Of a DNA stretch of 64,000 nt, positions 41,629-49,295 are shown piece by piece; positions within the stretch are counted from its first letter, which is position 1, and each line of letters opens with the position of its first letter. Made by a program: the position numbers and the translations under genes. Origin of the DNA: Palsa-506 sp963786975. Its GTDB lineage: Bacteria > Actinomycetota > Actinomycetes > Streptosporangiales > Streptosporangiaceae. The stretch lies in NCBI GenBank assembly GCA_963786975.1, contig CAWBBE010000010.1, positions 434,001-498,000 of the forward strand. Direction: 5' to 3'. The notes beneath the pieces were generated by a model. The model had not been told where the DNA came from and ran no database searches. It worked only from the letters and a program-made list of their open reading frames with translations.

Positions 41629-42540
41629 GTGGCGGCGATGCCGATGACGGACAGCGACACGCTGGACCGGACGCTTGGCCAGCGCCTCGATGCCCTCGGG
41701 CGCGGCATTGCCGCCCGCCACCTGGTGACCTACCCGTGGGCCGCCAGCCTCGCGCCGCTGCTCGGCCGCGCCGGGCAGCGGGCCGAACTGTTCCACGGCC
41801 GGTTCGAGCGGGACGAGTCGCCGGCCGCCGGGCTGGCCGGAATTGTTCGCCGGGCCTCCGGGCACGACTCCGGGCAGGCTCCGCCGGGTGCGCGGACGCC
41901 TGCCGTTGATCCCGCCGGGGCTGCCCCGCCCGCCCGGCAGCTGCCGTTCGACGTTCGCTCCCGGCTGCGCGAGGTCGCCGGTCCCGGGGCCGATGCCCTG
42001 CGCGCGCACACAGGCCCGGCCGCCGACACCTTCGCCAGGTCACAAGGAGCCGACGCCGTGACGGCGGGAACGGACGTCTACTTCCGCGACGGCCGGTACC
42101 GGCCGCGCGAGCCAGCCGGCCTGGAGCTGCTATCGCACGAGGCCGCGCACGTCACCGCGCTGCTTGACCCGGGCCGGGCCGGGCGGCGGGCCACCGCAGG
42201 CGGCGCCGGCGCCGAGGAGGAGGCCGCGCTGGGCAGCGAGCGGGCGGCGCGGGAGCGCTTCGGGCCGGCTGGGGCCCGCCCCGCAACAGCGGGCCCGGCT
42301 GGCCCGTGGCCGCTGGCCGGGCCGGGGGGGAGCCAGCCCGAGCCGCCCGGCCCGCCCGGGCCGCCCGGCCCGTCTGGGGCGGGGCTGGCCGGGGCCGCCG
42401 CGGCCGGCCCGCGCCCGATGCGGGCCCCGGTGGACCGGGACACCGGCCAGGGCCCGCCGTTCGACGTCGAGGAGTTGCGCCGCAGCCTCGTCACCGACCT
42501 GATGCGCCAGCTGCGTACCGAGTTCGAGCGGGGAGGCTGA
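41629..42540 (+). CDS. Second DUF4157 (eCIS core domain) protein
   Basis: 303 residues. The middle part has FDVRSRLREVAGPGADALRA, ADTFARSQGADAVTAGTDVY and FRDGRYRPREPAGLELLSHE-AAHV, the DUF4157 fold with HEAAH (near residue 169). Unlike the large toxin it has no downstream effector domain, only an Ala/Gly/Pro-rich tail and a final helix (FDVEELRRSLVTDLMRQLRT). It lies inside the structural operon between tail chaperone and baseplate genes, so it may be a loading or structural factor and not cargo. GTG 41629 or ATG 41638 as start. Confidence 0.75.
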   Translation: MAAMPMTDSDTLDRTLGQRLDALGRGIAARHLVTYPWAASLAPLLGRAGQRAELFHGRFERDESPAAGLAGIVRRASGHDSGQAPPGARTPAVDPAGAAPPARQLPFDVRSRLREVAGPGADALRAHTGPAADTFARSQGADAVTAGTDVYFRDGRYRPREPAGLELLSHEAAHVTALLDPGRAGRRATAGGAGAEEEAALGSERAARERFGPAGARPATAGPAGPWPLAGPGGSQPEPPGPPGPPGPSGAGLAGAAAAGPRPMRAPVDRDTGQGPPFDVEELRRSLVTDLMRQLRTEFERGG

Positions 42541-42541
42541 C

Positions 42542-43312
42542 GTGCAACCGCCGTTCCAGAACCTGCCGGCGTTCAGCAAGCCGGCCGCGGCCCGGCCGGT
42601 CAGCAGCGAACTGGCCAAGGCGCACATCATCGACACCGTGGCCGGCGTCAGCTACCCGGTGATGTACAACCCCGAGGAGCTCAAGTTCGAGCAGGGCAAT
42701 ACCTTCGCCGAGATCGGCGTCCCGGGGCTGAACGCGCCCCCGTTGCAGTACGTGCGCGGCAAGGCGCGCGTGCTGACGATGGAGTTGTTCTTTGACAGCT
42801 ACGAGACCGGCGATGATGTCCGCGATTTCACCCAGCCCATCGTGCGGCTCCTCGACCGGCAGCCGCTGACCAAGGCGCCGCCGGTGCTGCTCTTCTCGCT
42901 GGGGCGGGTGCAGTTCCGCTGCGTGCTCGTGGACGCCGGCCAGCGGTTCACCATGTTCCTGCGCGACGGAACGCCGGTGCGCTCGGTCATGTCGGTCCGC
43001 CTGCAGGAATACGTGGACGTCGACCTTGAGGTCAGCCAGGGGCTCTTTATCGGCTCGCCGGTCGTGTCGGCGGCGGTGAATGCCGTCGGCGGCGCGGCGG
43101 CGGCCGGCGCGGTGCTGGCCGGGGCAGCGACCATGCACGTCATCGCGCGGGGGGACACGCTGAGCGGCATCGCCGCCGCCTACCTCGGCGATGCCGCCCA
43201 ATGGCGGCAGATCGCCGACGTCAACAAGATCGTCGACCCGCTTGACCTCACCCCCGGCCGGTCGCTGATCATTCCGGCGCCGGCGGCCAGCGGATCGGGG
43301 CAACGGCCATGA
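42542..43312 (+). CDS. Baseplate/tube-initiator protein with LysM (Afp7-like)
   Basis: 256 residues. The CIS tube-like domain begins AHIIDTVAGVSYPVMYNPEE and continues YVRGKARVLTMELFFDSYET and LLFSLGRVQFRCVLVDAGQR. A C-terminal LysM follows: HVIARGDTLSGIAAAYLGDA, LTPGRSLIIP. In Afp the equivalent Afp7 links the spike hub to the tube, and its LysM is thought to be a structural fold rather than a peptidoglycan binder. GTG start 2 nt after the previous stop; its own stop overlaps the VgrG-like ATG. Confidence 0.9.
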   Translation: MQPPFQNLPAFSKPAAARPVSSELAKAHIIDTVAGVSYPVMYNPEELKFEQGNTFAEIGVPGLNAPPLQYVRGKARVLTMELFFDSYETGDDVRDFTQPIVRLLDRQPLTKAPPVLLFSLGRVQFRCVLVDAGQRFTMFLRDGTPVRSVMSVRLQEYVDVDLEVSQGLFIGSPVVSAAVNAVGGAAAAGAVLAGAATMHVIARGDTLSGIAAAYLGDAAQWRQIADVNKIVDPLDLTPGRSLIIPAPAASGSGQRP

Positions 43313-44955
43313 GCACGCCGCCGTTCGCCCCCTCGTTCGAGGTCCGCATCTCCGGCGTCACGCTGGCCGCCGACCTGGCTGACCAGATCCTGAGCCTGGA
43401 GGTGGACACCGATCTCGACCTCGCGGGCAGCTTCAGCCTCGTGCTGCGCAACAGCGATAACACCCTGCTCGACTCCGCGCTGCTCGACCTGGGCAAGACC
43501 GTCGAGATTCACCTGGGCTACGGCAACGACCTAACCCCGGCGCTGCTCGGCGAGATCGCCGCGATCGAGCCGTCCTTCCCGGCGGACGGGCCGCCGACGA
43601 TCAGCGTTTCCGGCTACGACAAGTCATACAAGATGCGCCGTACCCAGCCGCCGCCCACCCAGTACTCGTTCATGAACGACAGCCTGATCGCGGCCCAGAT
43701 CGCGGTGGCCAACGGGCTCATCCCGGTGGTGGACCCGACGCCCAGCTTCGACACCGAGCAGCGGGTCAAGGTCCAGACCGACATGGCCTTCCTCAAGGCC
43801 CTGGCGCAGAAGTACTTCTTCGACGTCTACGTCGAGTGGGACCGGCTGTACTTCCAGTTCCCGCGTCCCCAGCTCACCGCCCACGTGCTGGAGTGGGGCA
43901 AGAACCTGTCCAGTTTCAAACCGCGGATCTCCGACGCGGGCATGGCCGGGCTGCAGGTCGTCCGCAGCTACAACCAGGAACTCGCGCAGGCCATCTACGT
44001 GGCCGCCGTCGCCGCTGACTTCGACGTCAACGACCTGGCGGAAAAGCTGGGCAGCGCGGCGCTCGACCTGCTGGGCACGCTCGCCCGCCGGGGCATCCTG
44101 CACCAGACGGTCAAGAACCCGCTGAGCGCCGCGGAACTGGCCAAGTCGCTGCTCGCCGACCTGCTGGAGGGAATGTACGAAGGCTCGGGGACCTGCATCG
44201 GCGTCCCCGGGCTGACCGCCGGGCGGTATCTCACCATCGCCGGCGTCGGGCGCCGCTTCAGCGGGACCTACCGGGCCCGCAAGGTCACCCACCGCATTGA
44301 CGGCAATGGCTTCATGACCAGCTTCTCGATCACCCAGCGCAGCCACTCCAGCCTGCTCGGGCTGATCAGGAAGCAGCTCACCGAGGAGCCGTCACCGAGC
44401 CGGCCCGAGCGATTCTTCGGTGTCGTGGTCGGCGAGGTGCACGATAACAACGAGTCGCTGGCCATCCCGCCCAAGGTGCCGATCGGCCGGGTCAGGGTCA
44501 AGTTCCCCGGCATGTCGGACGCCTTCATCAGCGACTGGGCGCCGTGTGCTGCGCCGATGGCCGGCCCGGACCAGGGCTTCTACGCGCTGCCGGAGAAGGG
44601 CGACCAGGTGCTGGTCGCGTTCGAGCATGGCGACCTGTCCCAGCCGTACGTGATCGGCAGCCTGTGGAACGCCAGCAGCAGGCCGCCAGCCACGAACACG
44701 GACGGCACCAACAGCCAGCGCCTGATCAAGAGCAGAGCCGGCCATGTGATCACCTTCGACGACACAGCGGGCGCCGGGAAACTGACCATCGAGGACAGCT
44801 CGGGAAGCTCGATCACCCTGAACGCGGCGGACGGCTCGATCACCATCACGGCCAAGGGCGACCTCACGCTCAAGGCCACCGGCCAGATCGGCCTGGAGGC
44901 GGCCGGCGGCGCAACCAAGATCACTATGACCGAGCAGCAGGTGGACGTGACATGA
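43309..44955 (+). CDS. VgrG-like spike protein (Afp8-like)
   Basis: 548 residues. N-terminal gp27/late-control-D hub domain (FEVRISGVTLAADLADQILS, HLGYGNDLTPALLGEIAAIE, FLKALAQKYFFDVYVEWDRL), then a gp5 OB-fold (FFGVVVGEVHDNNESLAIPP, GRVRVKFPGMSDAFISDWAP, YALPEKGDQVLVAFEHGDLS, VIGSLWNAS), then a short beta-helix tail (GKLTIEDSSGSSITLNAADG, KATGQIGLEAAGGATKITMT). It is the membrane-piercing spike onto which a PAAR tip would sit. No C-terminal effector domain. ATG overlaps the previous stop. Confidence 0.93.
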   Translation: MSTPPFAPSFEVRISGVTLAADLADQILSLEVDTDLDLAGSFSLVLRNSDNTLLDSALLDLGKTVEIHLGYGNDLTPALLGEIAAIEPSFPADGPPTISVSGYDKSYKMRRTQPPPTQYSFMNDSLIAAQIAVANGLIPVVDPTPSFDTEQRVKVQTDMAFLKALAQKYFFDVYVEWDRLYFQFPRPQLTAHVLEWGKNLSSFKPRISDAGMAGLQVVRSYNQELAQAIYVAAVAADFDVNDLAEKLGSAALDLLGTLARRGILHQTVKNPLSAAELAKSLLADLLEGMYEGSGTCIGVPGLTAGRYLTIAGVGRRFSGTYRARKVTHRIDGNGFMTSFSITQRSHSSLLGLIRKQLTEEPSPSRPERFFGVVVGEVHDNNESLAIPPKVPIGRVRVKFPGMSDAFISDWAPCAAPMAGPDQGFYALPEKGDQVLVAFEHGDLSQPYVIGSLWNASSRPPATNTDGTNSQRLIKSRAGHVITFDDTAGAGKLTIEDSSGSSITLNAADGSITITAKGDLTLKATGQIGLEAAGGATKITMTEQQVDVT

Positions 44956-44974
44956 CGGGCAGGCGAGACGGCCG

Positions 44975-45364
44975 ATGAACGAGCAGGTCTACGGCAGCGG
45001 GCTGGCCTACCCGCTGCAACTCGGCCCGCAGGGACTCGGCCAGGCGGCCGGCCGGGCGAAGGTCGAGCAGTCGATCAGGATCATTCTCGGCACCCAGTAC
45101 GGCGAGCGCGTCATGCGGCCGCGGTTCGGCGGCAACCTCAAGTCCCTCGTCTTCGCGCCCAACAACGCGTCCACCGCCAGCCTGGCCCGCTACTACGTGT
45201 CCGCTGCGCTGGCCCAGTGGGAACCGAGGATCGACGTGCTCGATGTCACGGTGACCAACGACAACCTGCGCGGCGCGCTGCTGATCGACGTCCAGTACCA
45301 GCTGCGTGCCACGGGCGACGTGCACAACCTCGTCTTCGTGCTCAACCTGGAGAGTTCACCGTGA
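44975..45364 (+). CDS. gp25-like baseplate wedge protein (Afp9-like)
   Basis: A 129-residue GPW/gp25 family protein with AKVEQSIRIILGTQYGERVM, RPRFGGNLKSLVFAPNN and WEPRIDVLDVTVTNDNLRGA. It is the sheath-initiating wedge subunit of contractile tails. Its last codons overlap the GTG of the next baseplate gene (GTGA). Confidence 0.93.
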   Translation: MNEQVYGSGLAYPLQLGPQGLGQAAGRAKVEQSIRIILGTQYGERVMRPRFGGNLKSLVFAPNNASTASLARYYVSAALAQWEPRIDVLDVTVTNDNLRGALLIDVQYQLRATGDVHNLVFVLNLESSP

Positions 45365-47580
45365 CGTTCGAATCGAGCCGGGGGCGGATCCTCCCCCCGA
45401 ACCTTGACGACCGGACCTGGCAGGATCTCGTCGCCGAGATGACCGCGCTCATCCCCAAGTACGCGCCGCAGTGGACCGACCATAACCCCAGCGATATCGG
45501 CATCGCGCTGATCGAGCTCTTCGCCTGGCTCACCGAGGCCGTGCTCTACCGCCTGAACCAGGTCCCTGACCAGAACTACATCAGGTTCCTGAACCTGATC
45601 GGCATCACCAGGGATCCGGCCACGCCCGCGCATACTTACCTGACGTTCACCTCGGGCGCCGGGACCGTCCGCGTGCCGGCCGGCACGCTGGCCCAGACCG
45701 CGGCCCAGGAGGGCCAGCCCGCGATCGTCTTCGAGACCGACGAGGACGTCACGGTGCTGCCGACCGCGCTCAAGGCCGCGGTGGCCATCGGGCCCTACCC
45801 GGCGGGCGCCGCGGCCAGCCAGTATGACAACGTCTCCAGCCTGCTGATCGGGCCGCCGACGGCCAAGTACCTCGTTGACGTGCCGCCCGGCCAGACCACG
45901 CTCATCGGCCTGGGCTTCGACCAGCCGGTCACCGACGACATCCAGCTGAGCCTGACCCTGTACCTGCCGGTCGCCGACCCCAGCCAGGTAACGCTGGCCT
46001 GGGTGTACTCCCAGGCCGCCGCCGAGCCGCTGGGCTGGCCAGCGGTGCCGGCCACCGACGACGGCACCGACTCCCTGCAGCACGACGGGAGCGTGAGCCT
46101 GCCGCCGCCGCCAGACTGGGCGGCGCAGCCGGCCGGCCAGCCGGCCACGGACGCATGGACGACGGTCACGGCCCGCGATCCCGCCGGGGCGGTCACCGAT
46201 CCGCTGCGCTGGATCGGCCTGCGGATCACCAACCCGGCCGCGGTGCCGCTGGCGATCGGCATCGACCGGCTGCTGTTCAATGCCGCGCTCGCGCGAACCG
46301 CGCTGACCGTCCGGGGAGAGCTACTCGGGCCGAGCACCGGCGACCCGTTCCAGGTCTTCCAGTTGCAGAACCGGCCGCTGTTCCGCCGGCCGGGGACGAG
46401 CGCGCCCTACGCCGACCTGGCCGTGCAGGTGGGCGCGGGCAGCCCGCCGGACTGGCAGGACTGGGCGCTCATGGATGACCTGCCGCCGGGACCCGGCAAC
46501 GTCTACCGCGCCGACCCGGTGACCGGGGAGATCATCTTCGGCAACTACGACGACCAGCCCCAGCAGCCCCCGGCCGGCGGTAACGGCCAGGCACAGCAGG
46601 CCGGCCAGGGCCATGGCTCCGTGCCGCCGGCCGGCAGCCAGATTCAGGCCGCGAGCTACCGGTACGTCGCCGCGGGCGCGGCGGGCAACGTCGCCGCCGC
46701 TCAGGTGACCGTGCTCAGCGTCCCCCCGGCCGGCATCACCAACGTCTCGAACCTCGGCCCGGGGCTGGACGGCGCCGACGAGGAACCGATCGAGGACACC
46801 CTTCGCCGGGCTCCGGAGGAACTGAAGATCCGCAATCGCGCAGTCACCGCGGACGACTATGAGTTCCTGGCCCGGGAGGCGAGCAACGATGTGGTGATCC
46901 AGCGCTGCCTCACCCCGCGCGTGCAGGCCAGCACCGCCCCGGGCCCGGCCCCGCAGGCCTGGCAGAAGGGAGATCCGTGGACGTTCGCCGGCATCATCCG
47001 CGCGCCCGGCAACGTCAACCTGATCATCGTGCCCGACCAGGGCCTGTCGGTGCCCAGGCCAGAGCCCACCCAGGACCTCATCCGCGAGGTCAGCGCCTAC
47101 CTGGAGCCCCGCCGGGATCTGACCGCGCACCTGCAGGTACTCGGGCCGAGGTATCTTCCGGTGATCGTGAGCGTCGCGCTGGTGGTATGGCAGGAGGCGA
47201 TCCAGGCGGGCGCGGACCAGGCCAAGGTGACGGCCGACACCCTGGATCAGATCCGCGCCTTCCTGCACCCGACGCAAGGCGGTCCGGCCGGGGCGGGCTG
47301 GCAGGTCGGGCAGCCGGTGTTCACCTCGGATCTGTTCAAGGCGATCATGCCGTCGGAGGATCTCGGCTACATCTCCAGTCTTCAGGTCCGGCCAGATATC
47401 CCCGCCTACCACCTGCCGCCGCTAAACCCCGGCGGCACGGTGGCCAACTACAACCCGGCCCTGGAGCGGCCGTTCCCGCTGTCGCCGTTCGGGGCGTCGG
47501 TGCGCGTCGCCGACTACGAGCTGGTCTGCGCGGCAGCCGATGCCGCGCACCAGATCACTTCTACCGTGGCCCCCATCTGA
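45361..47580 (+). CDS. Baseplate assembly protein (gp6/J-like, Afp11-like)
   Basis: 739 residues. N-terminal motif LIPKYAPQWTDHNPSDIGIA, LIELFAWLTEAVLYRLNQVP, typical of Afp11/baseplate J-type wedge proteins. The middle contains beta domains (GPSTGDPFQVFQLQNRPLFR; DPVTGEIIFGNYDDQP). The C-terminal part has NRAVTADDYEFLAREASNDV, LIREVSAYLEPRRDLTAHLQ and DLGYISSLQV. It forms the wedge arms that trigger contraction. The frame is open further upstream, but GTG 45361 is coupled to the gp25 stop. Confidence 0.92.
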   Translation: MTFESSRGRILPPNLDDRTWQDLVAEMTALIPKYAPQWTDHNPSDIGIALIELFAWLTEAVLYRLNQVPDQNYIRFLNLIGITRDPATPAHTYLTFTSGAGTVRVPAGTLAQTAAQEGQPAIVFETDEDVTVLPTALKAAVAIGPYPAGAAASQYDNVSSLLIGPPTAKYLVDVPPGQTTLIGLGFDQPVTDDIQLSLTLYLPVADPSQVTLAWVYSQAAAEPLGWPAVPATDDGTDSLQHDGSVSLPPPPDWAAQPAGQPATDAWTTVTARDPAGAVTDPLRWIGLRITNPAAVPLAIGIDRLLFNAALARTALTVRGELLGPSTGDPFQVFQLQNRPLFRRPGTSAPYADLAVQVGAGSPPDWQDWALMDDLPPGPGNVYRADPVTGEIIFGNYDDQPQQPPAGGNGQAQQAGQGHGSVPPAGSQIQAASYRYVAAGAAGNVAAAQVTVLSVPPAGITNVSNLGPGLDGADEEPIEDTLRRAPEELKIRNRAVTADDYEFLAREASNDVVIQRCLTPRVQASTAPGPAPQAWQKGDPWTFAGIIRAPGNVNLIIVPDQGLSVPRPEPTQDLIREVSAYLEPRRDLTAHLQVLGPRYLPVIVSVALVVWQEAIQAGADQAKVTADTLDQIRAFLHPTQGGPAGAGWQVGQPVFTSDLFKAIMPSEDLGYISSLQVRPDIPAYHLPPLNPGGTVANYNPALERPFPLSPFGASVRVADYELVCAAADAAHQITSTVAPI

Positions 47581-47617
47581 CCGTGCGGGCGGACCGGGAT
47601 TCCAGGAGGCAAGCAGC

Positions 47618-49252
47618 ATGAGCGAGCCGAGCAGCTACCTGAAGTACCTGCCGCCGGTGCTGTGGCAAGACGAGCCTGCCGCACCGGACTTCTCGCTCGG
47701 CGCCATGCTGCGCATCTTCGAGAAGATCCTCACCGGCATCCCGGACGGCGTCAGCATCCCGCACGATCCGGTGACCGCCCAGATCGCCGGCGTGGACCGG
47801 CTGTTCGGCCCGTGGACCGCGCCGCAGCGCTTCCTGCCCTGGCTGGCGTCCTGGGTGGCGCTGGAATTCCCGGCCCTGCAGAACACCCAGCTGTGGGATG
47901 AATACCAGCAGCGCAAGGTGACCGACGAGATTGCCAGGATCTACCGCCTGCGCGGCAGCAAGGCCGGCCTGAACTTGTACCTCGATCTCTACGCGGTGGG
48001 CAGCACGCGGCCGAGGGTCGCCCTCGACGACGGCACCCGCCTGCTGTCCGTCCTGCCGGGCGCGGCCGGCGCCGCGGCGGTCACCGGGCTGGTCTCGCAG
48101 GGGCCTGCGGTGATGAACAACACGGTCAGCGTGGCCGGGATGGCCAGGCCGTGGTGCGTCGCGGTCAGCTCGGACGGCAGCATCCTGGTGGGCGACACCG
48201 CCGTGCCCGCCGGAGCGCCGGTGCCGCTGAAGAACTGCGTCTGGCACCTGGACCCGGTGGGCGGCTACGACCTGGCCGGCCCGCCGCCGCGGCCGCAGCC
48301 GGTCGCGCCGGCCACCCTCCCGCTCACCAGCGTCGTGGCCGTGGCCGTGCGGCCGGCCCAGGGCACGGCGCCGGAGACGCTGTACGTGCTGGACCGTACC
48401 GGCCGGCTGTACGCGGTCCCGGCGCCGTTCCCGGTTTCCCCGGCCACGCAGGTCGCCGCGCTGGCCACGCCGGGCGCGAGCCTGTGGCCGGTGGCCATGG
48501 CCGTCGACCCGCTGAACGGCAACCTGCTGATCCTCGACCGCGGCAGCCAGCCGCCGGAGCCGGCCACGGTCCAGATCATCGCCGTGCAGCCGGCCCCGCT
48601 GACCGTGACCCGCACCGCGCTGCCGGGCGTCGCCGAGCCGCTGTCGCTCGCCGCCCACCAGGACGGCACCCTGCTCATCGGCGATGGCGGCGACCAGGCG
48701 CCGGCCACGCCGGCCGGGTTTCCCGGCAACCTCGTGCGGGTCGACCGCGGGCCGGCGACCTGGACCGAGACGCCGTTGCTGCCCGCGGACAATCCGCTGG
48801 CCGCGCCGACCGGAATCGCCAGCACCCCGGATGGCCAGCTCTACGTCCTCGATGCCGGGGTGAAGCCGTTCTCCCCGTCCGACGACCCGTTCATCTGCGC
48901 GGTGGCCCAGGACGCGGGCGTCTATCAGATTGACGTGTCCAGCGCGCCGCCCGCGGCCACCCGTATCACCGGCGCGGCGCCCTTCGTCTACCCGACCGGC
49001 ATGGCCGCCGCCGGGGAGCGGCTGGTGGTCTGCGACCCCGGCCAGCCGGAAGTGGCCGGCCTGCAAGCGTACTCGTCCCGGGTGCTGGCCTTCGAGTTCG
49101 ACGTGGTCATCCATTTCGCCGACTCCCGGCTGCCGGCCGACCCGGCGGCCCGCCAGCTCGTGCTGAGCCAGGCGGTGGGCAACATCAGCAGCATCATCGA
49201 GGACCAGAAACCGGCCCACACGAAATGGAACCTGATCACCTCCATCTTCTAG
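47618..49252 (+). CDS. Tail protein I-like baseplate protein with inserted beta-propeller (Afp12-like)
   Basis: 544 residues. N-terminal part: SSYLKYLPPVLWQDEPAAPD, GAMLRIFEKILTGIPDGVSI, VDRLFGPWTAPQRFLPWLAS, RIYRLRGSKAGLNLYLDLYA, as in phage tail protein P2-I/Afp12. From about residue 174 to 485 the chain changes to repeated strands (WCVAVSSDGSILVGD, TLYVLDRTGRLYAVPAPFPV, VAMAVDPLNGNLLILDRGSQ, LSLAAHQDGTLLIGDGGD, GIASTPDGQLYVLDAGVKPF) that look like an NHL/SMP-30-type propeller. Then the tail domain resumes with VIHFADSRLPADPAARQLVL and HTKWNLITSIF. Propeller insertion would place a binding module on the baseplate. AGGAGG before the ATG. Confidence 0.85.
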   Translation: MSEPSSYLKYLPPVLWQDEPAAPDFSLGAMLRIFEKILTGIPDGVSIPHDPVTAQIAGVDRLFGPWTAPQRFLPWLASWVALEFPALQNTQLWDEYQQRKVTDEIARIYRLRGSKAGLNLYLDLYAVGSTRPRVALDDGTRLLSVLPGAAGAAAVTGLVSQGPAVMNNTVSVAGMARPWCVAVSSDGSILVGDTAVPAGAPVPLKNCVWHLDPVGGYDLAGPPPRPQPVAPATLPLTSVVAVAVRPAQGTAPETLYVLDRTGRLYAVPAPFPVSPATQVAALATPGASLWPVAMAVDPLNGNLLILDRGSQPPEPATVQIIAVQPAPLTVTRTALPGVAEPLSLAAHQDGTLLIGDGGDQAPATPAGFPGNLVRVDRGPATWTETPLLPADNPLAAPTGIASTPDGQLYVLDAGVKPFSPSDDPFICAVAQDAGVYQIDVSSAPPAATRITGAAPFVYPTGMAAAGERLVVCDPGQPEVAGLQAYSSRVLAFEFDVVIHFADSRLPADPAARQLVLSQAVGNISSIIEDQKPAHTKWNLITSIF

Positions 49253-49295
49253 GAACGCGGACGGGCGGCCCGCGGCCCGCGGCGAAGGAGCGCTC

